Shown: in pieces, positions 1 to 6,075 of the stretch
Layout: each line of letters opens with the position of its first letter
Position numbering within the stretch: the stretch's first letter is position 1
Notes under the pieces: generated by a model
What the model was told of the DNA's origin: nothing
Databases searched by the model: none
Seen by the model: the letters and a program-made list of their open reading frames with translations, nothing else
Source: DAOTYE01 sp034434915
GTDB taxonomy: Bacteria > Chloroflexota > Dehalococcoidia > Dehalococcoidales > RBG-16-60-22
Direction: 5' to 3'
NCBI GenBank assembly: GCA_034434915.1
Contig: DAOTYE010000075.1
Coordinates: 1-16,066, forward strand
Length of the DNA: 16,066 nucleotides
Made by a program: the position numbers and the translations under genes

Positions 1-932
1 TGCTCGGTGCGGGTGGGCAGACCCACTGCCGGACCGGGACGCTGTCCATCCACGATGACCACCGGCGTCTCGGTAATGCCGGCTAGCCCCAGCCCCTCCA
101 CCATAAGGCAGAAACCGCTCCCTGAAGTAGCAGTCATAGCCCTCGCGCCCGCAAACGCGGCACCGATTGCCATATTGATGGCGGCGATTTCATCTTCGGC
201 ATGCACCACGGCAATGTTGAACTCCTTTGACTTGCTCGCCAGATACTCCATGATAGGCGTAGCGGGGGTCATGGGATATGCTGACATGAATTTACAGCCC
301 GCCGCCAGGGCACCCAAACTGACCGCTTCATTGCCATTGAGCAGCATCATCTGAGCCTTATCATTGATGATGTTGAGTTTGAGTCCCGGTTTCCCATTGA
401 ATTCAGCCTGTGCGTAATCATAGCCGGCTCTGACTGCTTTCACGTTCTGTTCAGCCACCTCAGGCTTTTTGCTGAAGTGTTCGCGCAGGAGTTTCAGCAA
501 GATATTGAGCTCATACCCCACCAGCCCCAGCACGGCACCCAGCGCCACTGTGTTTGACATGATTTTATCCCCGGCTTTTTCCGCCGCAATTTTTTCCAGG
601 GGGATGCTGAAAAAGCGGTCGCTCGCTCCTGTCTTGATGTTTTCGCCATCGTAAATGATGATTCCGTTACGGGACAGCTCCCTGTGGTGCAGGTCAATAG
701 TCTCTTTGTTAAGGGCGAGCAGAAAGTCAATTGTTTCAGAGACGGCGCTTACCGGTTTGTCCTTGACTCTGATGCGGAAAAAGTTGTGCCCGCCTCTGAT
801 GCGGGACTCATAGTCCTGGTCGGCAAAGACGTGATAGCCACCCCGGGCGAAGGCTTTTGCCAGCAGGAAGCCTACCGACTGCACACCCTGCCCCGCCTCA
901 CCACCGACCATCAATGTGGTCTCCAACGGCAT
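1..932 (-). CDS. 2-oxoacid:ferredoxin oxidoreductase, fused gamma-alpha subunit (partial, 3' end outside window)
   Basis: The open frame runs from ATG at 932 to the window edge without a stop, giving about 310 codons. Residues 1 to about 190 form the gamma domain: it opens MPLETTLMVGGEAGQGVQS and continues with SRIRGGHNFFRIRV. The alpha (pyrimidine-binding) domain follows, with NGNEAVSLGALAAGCKFMSAY, the AEDEIAAINMAIGAAFAGAR stretch and ATSGSGFCLMVEGLGLAGI. This gamma-alpha order is typical of KorA/VorB/PorA-type enzymes, which oxidatively decarboxylate 2-oxoacids to acyl-CoA and reduce ferredoxin in the cytoplasm; the TPP-binding beta subunit should lie just beyond position 1. A strong ribosome site (AAAGGAGG at 939-946, six bases from ATG) fixes the start. 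Substrate specificity (2-oxoglutarate, pyruvate or branched-chain) cannot be read from this part. It is the last visible gene of the leftward operon, 27 bases after the small membrane protein. Confidence 0.93.
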   Translation of the reverse strand, partial: MPLETTLMVGGEAGQGVQSVGFLLAKAFARGGYHVFADQDYESRIRGGHNFFRIRVKDKPVSAVSETIDFLLALNKETIDLHHRELSRNGIIIYDGENIKTGASDRFFSIPLEKIAAEKAGDKIMSNTVALGAVLGLVGYELNILLKLLREHFSKKPEVAEQNVKAVRAGYDYAQAEFNGKPGLKLNIINDKAQMMLLNGNEAVSLGALAAGCKFMSAYPMTPATPIMEYLASKSKEFNIAVVHAEDEIAAINMAIGAAFAGARAMTATSGSGFCLMVEGLGLAGITETPVVIVDGQRPGPAVGLPTRTE

Positions 933-959
933 GTGGCGCCTCCTTTCTCAGGGGTAGAA

Positions 960-1205
960 TTAGTTGGGCCAGCCAAAGTAAATCAGCGCGAGGACGGCAT
1001 GTACCGCGACCGAGCTCCAGAAAACCACCCATACCCTGCAGTGGTATTTATAGAAGTGCTGGAACCAGGCATAGCGCATGAGCCACTTCCCGATGGGAGC
1101 GCCGGGAAGACAGCGGCAGGAAAAGAAAATGAGCAAGCCGCTTACCAGGTTGATAATGCCCAGAATGAAGATGATTTTGGGCACCAGGGTGTAATACAGA
1201 TTCAT
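960..1205 (-). CDS. Small two-helix membrane protein (81 aa), unknown function
   Basis: I do not recognise a named family. The 81-residue protein has two likely membrane helices, about residues 8-29 (rich in I, L, V and F) and 57-78. Between and within them sit three cysteines (C30, C32, C56) and three histidines (H50, H55, H69), several close to membrane boundaries, so a heme or metal site is conceivable but unproven. It starts seven bases after the DOMON lipoprotein stop, with only a weak GAGACCGAG ribosome site, so translation is probably coupled. The 2-oxoacid oxidoreductase start follows 27 bases after its stop. The frame is preferred over the overlapping plus-strand frames because of the tight operon spacing and coherent hydrophobic pattern. 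By context (inference) it may be a membrane partner of the DOMON protein. Confidence 0.72.
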   Translation of the reverse strand: MNLYYTLVPKIIFILGIINLVSGLLIFFSCRCLPGAPIGKWLMRYAWFQHFYKYHCRVWVVFWSSVAVHAVLALIYFGWPN

Positions 1206-1212
1206 CTCGGTC

Positions 1213-1818
1213 TCATAATAGCGTTATTTCACCATAGCCGCGGTTGCTGTGTTGCCTTGTGAAATCATCAGTAGAACCGTAAGCCCAGATAATCTTGTTT
1301 TTGCCGCTGGCAAGAGGCTTATCATACTTATCGCCGGTATCCAGTGCGCGCTTGAACTCAATAGTGGTAAATCCTCCTTCCTCACCGCCGGCGAACTCCA
1401 GAATATCGTTTTTCCCTCCCTGCTCCGTGTCAGGCGGATGAGGACCGAAGTCGCCGGGGCTGAACAGGTCATAGATGACGGTCTGCCCGTCTTTCACAAA
1501 GCCTAACACCATATCGGCGTCTTTCATCAGTGAGCCCGGCTGAACCGCCATTGCCACCCAGCCGGTCGTCTTCGCCTTCATGCCGATGTAAATACTCTCA
1601 TTATCATTCGTCCAGTGCAGTTCATACTCGCCGGATTTGAATACGCCGGTGTATTCGCCATCGCTGATTTTCCCGTCCGGCTTCCAGCTTGCCGCTGGGG
1701 CAGGCGCAGTAGGGGAAACTAGCGTTGGCGCAGGTGCAGGAGTTGGCGCAGAAGGCTGGCACGCGGCAAGAATGACCGCTGTAGAAACCAGAAGAAACAC
1801 AGCGAGCGTTTTAATCAT
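1213..1818 (-). CDS. DOMON-domain lipoprotein, probable heme-binding
   Basis: The 201-residue protein starts with a lipoprotein signal peptide: positive start MIK, hydrophobic core, lipobox LAAC with C20 as the lipid anchor. A Pro/Ala/Thr-rich linker spans about residues 21-44. Residues 45-201 resemble a DOMON domain: WKPDGKISDGEY, then GWVAMAVQPGSLMKDADMVL, and a C-terminal HSNRGYGEI. In cytochrome-type DOMON proteins a Met and a His bind heme b; M98 (in the M..AD motif) and H190 (in H..RG) sit at matching places, so heme binding is a good inference. It would be anchored on the outer face of the cell membrane and could act in extracytoplasmic electron transfer; sugar or other ligand binding is the alternative. 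ATG at 1818 is preceded by AGGAGA. It lies 22 bases downstream of the universal stress protein gene in the same operon. Confidence 0.85.
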   Translation of the reverse strand: MIKTLAVFLLVSTAVILAACQPSAPTPAPAPTLVSPTAPAPAASWKPDGKISDGEYTGVFKSGEYELHWTNDNESIYIGMKAKTTGWVAMAVQPGSLMKDADMVLGFVKDGQTVIYDLFSPGDFGPHPPDTEQGGKNDILEFAGGEEGGFTTIEFKRALDTGDKYDKPLASGKNKIIWAYGSTDDFTRQHSNRGYGEITLL

Positions 1819-1840
1819 GCATCTTCTCCTGAATTATGAC

Positions 1841-2305
1841 TTAAGCGCCCGCAGTACAGCCAGGGGAGCGCACCATCAGCACCGGCGCCTGGGAGGAGCG
1901 GAGAATGCGGTCCGCCACACTGCCGAAGACCCAGCGGCTGACGCCGGAGCGACCGTGCGTGGCAATGATGATGAGGTCCACTTTATTATTCTTAGCGTAG
2001 TCTGAAAGGCTGTCTGCCGGTATACCGCTCAGGACCACCTTCTTGATGGTGACTCCCGGAAGAGATATCTTTTTTGCGACGCTATCAAGATAGTTTTCAG
2101 CATACTTCATGCTTTCTGCTTCGTATTTCTTGAGGTACGTTTCATCAAAAGTCACTTCAGCACCAGCCGCCGCGCGGAAAGGCTCAACTACGCGCACCAG
2201 CGTAACATCCTGTGTGCCGCCACACTTTGCTATTGCCTCAACATGGGGCAGGACGCACTCCGCCAGTTTTGAACCATCCAGGGGAACCATAATGTGTTTA
2301 TACAT
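1841..2305 (-). CDS. Universal stress protein (UspA family)
   Basis: This is a single-domain UspA protein of 154 residues, the usual family length. It opens MYKHIMVPLDGSKLAECVLP, with the typical first strand and the Asp of the nucleotide site. Near the C-terminus, IIIATHGRSGVSRWVFGSV matches the ATP-binding G-x2-G-x9-G-S/T motif, with Ala at the first Gly position, a common variation. The protein should be cytoplasmic, bind ATP and form dimers; its cellular role is not predictable from sequence. ATG at 2305 has a strong AGGAGG site. It is the first gene after the promoter at 2349-2377 and is followed by the DOMON lipoprotein, the small membrane protein and the 2-oxoacid oxidoreductase, so a link to energy or redox stress is likely (inference). 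Confidence 0.95.
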   Translation of the reverse strand: MYKHIMVPLDGSKLAECVLPHVEAIAKCGGTQDVTLVRVVEPFRAAAGAEVTFDETYLKKYEAESMKYAENYLDSVAKKISLPGVTIKKVVLSGIPADSLSDYAKNNKVDLIIIATHGRSGVSRWVFGSVADRILRSSQAPVLMVRSPGCTAGA

Positions 2306-2348
2306 CGTTCCTCCTCACCGCATCATTTCATTTAGTGCCTCTCTTTTG

Positions 2349-2377
2349 ATAGTATCGTGGTTCGGGCAAAGTGTCAA
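2349..2377 (-). promoter_or_regulatory. Sigma-70-type promoter for the leftward operon
   Basis: On the minus strand, TTGACA (2377-2372), 17 bases, then TACTAT (2354-2349). This is a near-consensus vegetative promoter placed about 45 bases upstream of the universal stress protein start. It is the only good promoter seen ahead of the four leftward genes. Confidence 0.75.
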
Positions 2378-2402
2378 GATGGCGTAAAATGGCAGGACCT
2401 CC

Positions 2403-2431
2403 TTGACGTGATACTTAGAGACACTTATAGT
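2403..2431 (+). promoter_or_regulatory. Sigma-70-type promoter for the phosphoribosyltransferase operon
   Basis: TTGACG (2403-2408), 17 bases, TATAGT (2426-2431), followed by a short leader and GGGAG at 2451-2455 before the ATG at 2465. It lies back to back with the leftward promoter: only 25 bases separate the two -35 boxes. Confidence 0.75.
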
Positions 2432-2464
2432 ATAGGCAGTGAATGAAGATGGGAGTGAAATGTC

Positions 2465-3142
2465 ATGCCCAGAGTAGTCTATGAGGCACAGCCCATTTTC
2501 CCCTCCCGGGCTGAGGCTGGCAAGCTCCTAGCGGAGAGGCTGACCCAGTACAGTGGAGATGCTGTGGTCATGGCTGTGCCGCGTGGTGGTGTGCCGGTAG
2601 CCATGGAGGTGGCGGATGCATTGAAAGCCCCTCTGGACATTGTCATTCCGCGCAAAGTCGCCTTCCCAATGGACCCGGGCTCGGGGTATGGCGCGGTTAC
2701 TGAAGATGGCACCAAAGTGCTTAATGAACGGCTGGTGCAACAGCTGGGATTGACGCAAGAGCAGGTGGAAGAACAGGTGAATGCCGTGCGTGAAGAAATC
2801 GCCCGGCGCAGTGCCGCCTATCATAAAAGCCTGCCTTCTGTCAGCCTGGAAGGAAAAACGGCTATTATTGTGGATGACGGTCTGGCTTCAGGCTATACCA
2901 TGGTTGCCGCGGTGAGCTCTCTCAAACAGCGCCGCGCGGCGAAAACAATCGTCGCAGTGCCCGTTGCCACTGGCACGGCGTATGACCTGCTGAAGCCCAG
3001 AGTTGATAAGCTGGTCTGCCTGGTCATTGCCCGGATGTACGGTGTCTCGGTCACCAGCTTCTATCAGGAGCGTTATGATGACACTGATGATGAGATTATA
3101 GCGAAGCTGGCAGAGTGGCAGGCAGAGCGCAGTAAGAGTTGA
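2465..3142 (+). CDS. Phosphoribosyltransferase-domain protein
   Basis: The protein has 225 residues with a type I phosphoribosyltransferase fold. The PRPP-binding loop is AIIVDDGLASGYTM (about residues 133-146, with D137-D138), and the VMAVPRGGVPVAMEVADAL stretch (about 35-53) resembles the conserved N-terminal part of this group (COG1926-like). The family is widespread and often annotated only as predicted phosphoribosyltransferase; the base or other acceptor is not known, so no pathway is assigned. The middle segment (about 85-120) is helical and rich in Glu and Gln, as in relatives. A good promoter and GGGAG ribosome site precede the ATG. The FMN reductase gene follows after 18 bases and is probably cotranscribed. 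Confidence 0.9.
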   Translation: MPRVVYEAQPIFPSRAEAGKLLAERLTQYSGDAVVMAVPRGGVPVAMEVADALKAPLDIVIPRKVAFPMDPGSGYGAVTEDGTKVLNERLVQQLGLTQEQVEEQVNAVREEIARRSAAYHKSLPSVSLEGKTAIIVDDGLASGYTMVAAVSSLKQRRAAKTIVAVPVATGTAYDLLKPRVDKLVCLVIARMYGVSVTSFYQERYDDTDDEIIAKLAEWQAERSKS

Positions 3143-3160
3143 GTCTTGCGGAGGGCGAAG

Positions 3161-3733
3161 ATGAAAGTCCTGGGCATTATGGGCAGCCCGCGTGTCAAAG
3201 GAAATACTGACCTGCTTGTGGATGAAGCGCTCAAAGGTGCGCAGAGCGAGCACGCTGAGACTGAGAAGATAGTCATAGACAAGCTGAAAATTACGCCTTG
3301 CCGGGAATACTATGGCTGTTTCAAAGATGGCAACTGCGTCATCCGCGACGATATGGATGCTCTCTATCCCAAGCTTCTTGAAGCAGACGGCATCATCATT
3401 GCTTCACCGATTTTTTTCTACGGCGTGACCGCCCAGCTTAAAGCCCTCATTGACCGCAGTCAGGCGCTGTGGGCAAGGCGCAATGTTCTGCATAATCTCC
3501 CAGCAAAGCCGCGAAAGGGCGTGTTCATTGGAGTGGGGGCGACCAGGGGACCGCGGTTGTTTGATGGGGCACTGCTGACGGTAAAGTATTTCTTCAAAGC
3601 GTTTGACGTCGCCTACACCGGCGAGCTCCTGGTGCGGGGGGTGGACGAGAGGGGAGAGGTGAAAACCCATCCTGAGGCGCTGTCTCAAGCTTTTGCGCTG
3701 GGGAAGAAGCTGGCGCAGGAAATCAAGACTTGA
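3161..3733 (+). CDS. NADPH-dependent FMN reductase / iron-sulfur flavoprotein-like
   Basis: This 190-residue flavodoxin-fold protein begins MKVLGIMGSPRVKGNTDLL, whose GSPR-x-GNT loop binds FMN phosphate, and continues with DGIIIASPIFFYGVTAQLKA, a typical flavin-binding region. A cysteine segment sits at C47, C53 and C59. Iron-sulfur flavoproteins have C-x2-C-x2-C-x5-C here, but position 50 is Tyr, so only three of four ligands remain and a [4Fe-4S] cluster is doubtful. It probably reduces small molecules or protein partners with NAD(P)H in the cytoplasm. A TTG at 3146 is in frame, but ATG at 3161 with GGAGG six bases ahead is the better start. It is the second gene of the phosphoribosyltransferase operon; I see no clear hairpin terminator after it. 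Confidence 0.9.
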   Translation: MKVLGIMGSPRVKGNTDLLVDEALKGAQSEHAETEKIVIDKLKITPCREYYGCFKDGNCVIRDDMDALYPKLLEADGIIIASPIFFYGVTAQLKALIDRSQALWARRNVLHNLPAKPRKGVFIGVGATRGPRLFDGALLTVKYFFKAFDVAYTGELLVRGVDERGEVKTHPEALSQAFALGKKLAQEIKT

Positions 3734-3756
3734 AAGTTTCTGGTGGTTGCCTTTAT

Positions 3757-3785
3757 TTGACTTACCATTTTTGTCCTGCTAAGAT
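3757..3785 (+). promoter_or_regulatory. Sigma-70-type promoter for etfBA-EMO
   Basis: TTGACT (3757-3762), 17 bases, TAAGAT (3780-3785). Transcription would start near 3792, leaving a leader of about 100 bases before the etfB start at 3892. That leader contains the long inverted repeat listed next. Confidence 0.65.
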
Positions 3786-3805
3786 ATTCCACGTGAATTA
3801 TTTGT

Positions 3806-3867
3806 GATTCCCCTCTGAGTAGCTTTTTCCTCCTTTCTCTTTGAAATAACTGCACTCAAGGGGAGTC
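3806..3867 (+). promoter_or_regulatory. Leader hairpin upstream of etfB with an anti-Shine-Dalgarno-like loop
   Basis: The arm GATTCCCCTCTGAGT (3806-3820) pairs with ACTCAAGGGGAGTC (3854-3867): 14 pairs including one G-U, with one bulged C, closing a 33-base loop. The loop carries CCTCCTTTCT (3829-3838), identical to the usual 3' end of 16S rRNA and partly complementary to the etfB ribosome site AGAAGGAA near 3878-3885. This suggests, without proving, a leader RNA that affects translation or transcript stability. No U-run follows the stem, so it is not a standard terminator. Confidence 0.45.
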
Positions 3868-3891
3868 CGTGTTTCTAAGAAGGAAACGCAG

Positions 3892-4713
3892 ATGCTTGTC
3901 ATCACGTGTATTAAGCAGGTGCCGGATACCACCCAGGTGAAAATTGACCCGAACACCGGCACCCTTATCCGGGAGGGCGTGCCGTTCATCATGAACCCTT
4001 TTGATACCCATGCTCTTGAGGAAAGCCTGAGGCTTAAAGACAGGTATGGTTTCCGCGTCGTAGTTCTTTCTATGGGACCGCCGAACACTGAAGTCACCCT
4101 GAGGAAAGCTCTGGCACTGGGCGCGGATGAGGCGGTGCTATTGAGCGACCGTGCCTTTGGAGGCGCGGATACCCTGGCAACCAGCTTCACGCTTGCGGAA
4201 GCAATCAAACGGCTGGCCGAAAAAGAAGAAGTGGGTATTGTGCTGTGCGGTCGGCAGACCATTGATGGTGACACGGCGCAGGTGGGTCCGGGCATCGCCA
4301 CCCGGTTGCGCTTCTCTCAGCTTACCCTTGTTGACCAGATAATTGAGGTTGACCTGCGCGGCAGGAAGGTGCGGGTGCGGCGCAAGCTGGGCACCCACCG
4401 CGAGATTGTGGAAGCACCTCTTCCGGCGATGATTTCCGTGGTTCGGGAAATAAACCGCCTGCGCTATCCCAAAGTGCCCATGCGGCTGGCGGCGGAGAAG
4501 GCAACCATCACGCTGTGGAACAATAAAGTGATGCAATTGCCGGAGGAATGTGTGGGGCTAAAAGGGTCAGCTACGCAGGTGCGCCGCATTTTCTCTCCCC
4601 AGAGGGCTAAAGGGGAAATCCTTGGCGATGGCTTAAACCAGCCGGAAGATGCGGCCAATTTGCTCCTGTCCAAACTGGTGGAAAAAGACATCCTTTCATT
4701 TGAATCGGTCTAG
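3892..4713 (+). CDS. etfB: Electron transfer flavoprotein, beta subunit
   Basis: The 273-residue protein shows the EtfB pattern throughout: MLVITCIKQVPDTTQVKIDP at the start, then GVPFIMNPFDTHALEESLRL, VVVLSMGPPNTEVTLRKAL, GADEAVLLSDRAFGGADT and VLCGRQTIDGDTAQVGPGIA. The DGDTAQVGP motif is the form seen in FixA-like and bifurcation-related EtfB proteins that hold FAD rather than AMP in this site; this is family knowledge, not shown here. It forms a heterodimer with EtfA, encoded 16 bases downstream, and shuttles electrons from flavin dehydrogenases such as acyl-CoA dehydrogenases. The start has an AAGGAA site. It is the first gene of a three-gene operon with the ferredoxin-fused EtfA and the EMO-type membrane protein. 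Confidence 0.96.
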   Translation: MLVITCIKQVPDTTQVKIDPNTGTLIREGVPFIMNPFDTHALEESLRLKDRYGFRVVVLSMGPPNTEVTLRKALALGADEAVLLSDRAFGGADTLATSFTLAEAIKRLAEKEEVGIVLCGRQTIDGDTAQVGPGIATRLRFSQLTLVDQIIEVDLRGRKVRVRRKLGTHREIVEAPLPAMISVVREINRLRYPKVPMRLAAEKATITLWNNKVMQLPEECVGLKGSATQVRRIFSPQRAKGEILGDGLNQPEDAANLLLSKLVEKDILSFESV

Positions 4714-4729
4714 TGAAAAGGCTTAGCCT

Positions 4730-6073
4730 GTGGCTGATGAAAAGAAATTGAAAAGACCCCGTGGCACTGCCCGGCTCATCCCGGGTAAGTGCATTGCCTG
4801 TGGAGCTCGCTGTCAGGCTGAGTGCCCGCGTGATGCCATCGTCATGAATGACAGGGGCGAGCCGGTTATTAACCTTGAGAAATGCACTGTCTGTCAGCGT
4901 TGCATCAAAGTCTGCCCCGCCGGCGCCATTGAGGTTTACTATACCCCTGAAGAACTTAAAATTATCGCTGAAATTGAAGCGCTGAAGAAAGCAGCGGCGC
5001 CCGCCGCCGGGCCGGTGAAAGTTGAAGCTGAGCTCCCGGAGAAGCTCAAACAGTACCGCGGGGTGTGGGTCTTCATTGAGCAGACAGATGGAGAGCCTGC
5101 CGGCGTTTCCTGGGAGCTCCTGGGCACCGGCGCTCAATTAGCCAAAGCGCGAAACGTGGAGCTTTGCTCGGTGGTTGTCGGGCACAGGGTAGAGCACCTC
5201 TGCCATGAGTCTTTTGCTTACGGCGCAACCAAAGCATACCTTGTTGATGACCCCGTCCTCCGCCATTACCGCACTGAACCATATTTTGAGGCTATCTGTT
5301 ACCTGGTGCAGAAATACAAGCCGGAGATTATGCTCATGGGCGCTACAGGTCTGGGCAGAGACCTTGCCGGAGCGGTCGCCACCAGACTCCAGACCGGGCT
5401 CACCGCAGACTGTACCGGGCTTGACGTGGATGAGAGAGGGTTCCTCCTGCAGACCCGCCCCGCCTTTGGCGGCAACATCATGGCGACCATCCTGACCGAA
5501 CGCACCAGACCGCAGATGGCAACCGTGCGCCCTCACGTCCTGCCCATGCCGAAGAAGGACCCATCCGCCACCGGGGAGATTGTCCGCGAGGAGTTTCCGT
5601 TCAAAGAGGAAGACTTTGCCGTAAAAATCCTGGAGATTGTTGATGAGCGCAAGGCGGGAGAGATAGACATCGCCCGGGCGGAGGTCATCATCTCAGGCGG
5701 GAGAGGGATGCGTGGCAAAGAGAACTTTAAGTATCTTCAGGAGCTGGCTGACGAGTTGGGAGGAGTGGTGGGCTCATCACGTGGGGCGGTGGAAGCTGGG
5801 TGGATGCCTCCGGAGCGCCAGGTGGGACAGACCGGCAAAACAGTGCGTCCCAGGCTCTATATCGCCTGCGGCATCAGCGGCGCCATCCAGCACCTGGTCG
5901 GCATGCAGGATTCGGATACCATCGTCGCCATCAATATTGACAAACACGCACCTATCTTTGAGGTGGCAACCTATGGTATTGTTGGCGATGTACTTCAGAT
6001 TGTGCCCTTGCTCACCCGTCGTATCAGGGAGCTGAAAGCACAGGGCAAAAACTATCAGGTGGAGAGGCACTAA
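4730..6073 (+). CDS. etfA: Electron transfer flavoprotein, alpha subunit with N-terminal ferredoxin domain
   Basis: This protein has 447 residues, longer than plain EtfA (about 310-330) because of an N-terminal ferredoxin domain with two [4Fe-4S] motifs: C21-x2-C24-x3-C28-x3-C32-P and C52-x2-C55-x2-C58-x3-C62-P. A charged linker (about 70-105) leads to the Etf domain, with ISGGRGMRGKENF, the VGQTGKTVRPRLYIACGISG region and YGIVGDVLQIVPLL, the FAD-binding part of EtfA. The layout resembles CarE of the caffeyl-CoA reductase complex and related anaerobic EtfA proteins, where the extra clusters carry electrons to or from ferredoxin or a partner. I chose the GTG at 4730, since no upstream in-frame ATG fits and the next Met would cut the first cluster. 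The EMO gene starts two bases after its stop. Confidence 0.96.
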   Translation: MADEKKLKRPRGTARLIPGKCIACGARCQAECPRDAIVMNDRGEPVINLEKCTVCQRCIKVCPAGAIEVYYTPEELKIIAEIEALKKAAAPAAGPVKVEAELPEKLKQYRGVWVFIEQTDGEPAGVSWELLGTGAQLAKARNVELCSVVVGHRVEHLCHESFAYGATKAYLVDDPVLRHYRTEPYFEAICYLVQKYKPEIMLMGATGLGRDLAGAVATRLQTGLTADCTGLDVDERGFLLQTRPAFGGNIMATILTERTRPQMATVRPHVLPMPKKDPSATGEIVREEFPFKEEDFAVKILEIVDERKAGEIDIARAEVIISGGRGMRGKENFKYLQELADELGGVVGSSRGAVEAGWMPPERQVGQTGKTVRPRLYIACGISGAIQHLVGMQDSDTIVAINIDKHAPIFEVATYGIVGDVLQIVPLLTRRIRELKAQGKNYQVERH

Positions 6074-6075
6074 GC

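Noticed and set aside
494..730. Minus-strand frame of 78 codons
   Set aside because: It is an alternative frame inside the 2-oxoacid oxidoreductase gene, whose own frame is open from 932 to the window edge and matches the family.
684..1262. Plus-strand frame of 192 codons
   Set aside because: It lies antisense across three leftward genes with ribosome sites and recognisable domains; its translation has no recognisable motif.
3829..3838. CCTCCTTTCT as the complement of a minus-strand ribosome site
   Set aside because: No start codon follows at suitable distance on the minus strand and no plausible gene lies there.
3798..4301. Minus-strand frame of 167 codons
   Set aside because: It is antisense to etfB and its leader; the Ser/Arg-rich translation is typical of a shadow frame.
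4607..5137. Minus-strand frame of 176 codons
   Set aside because: It is antisense to the etfB-etfA junction, where both genes are certain.
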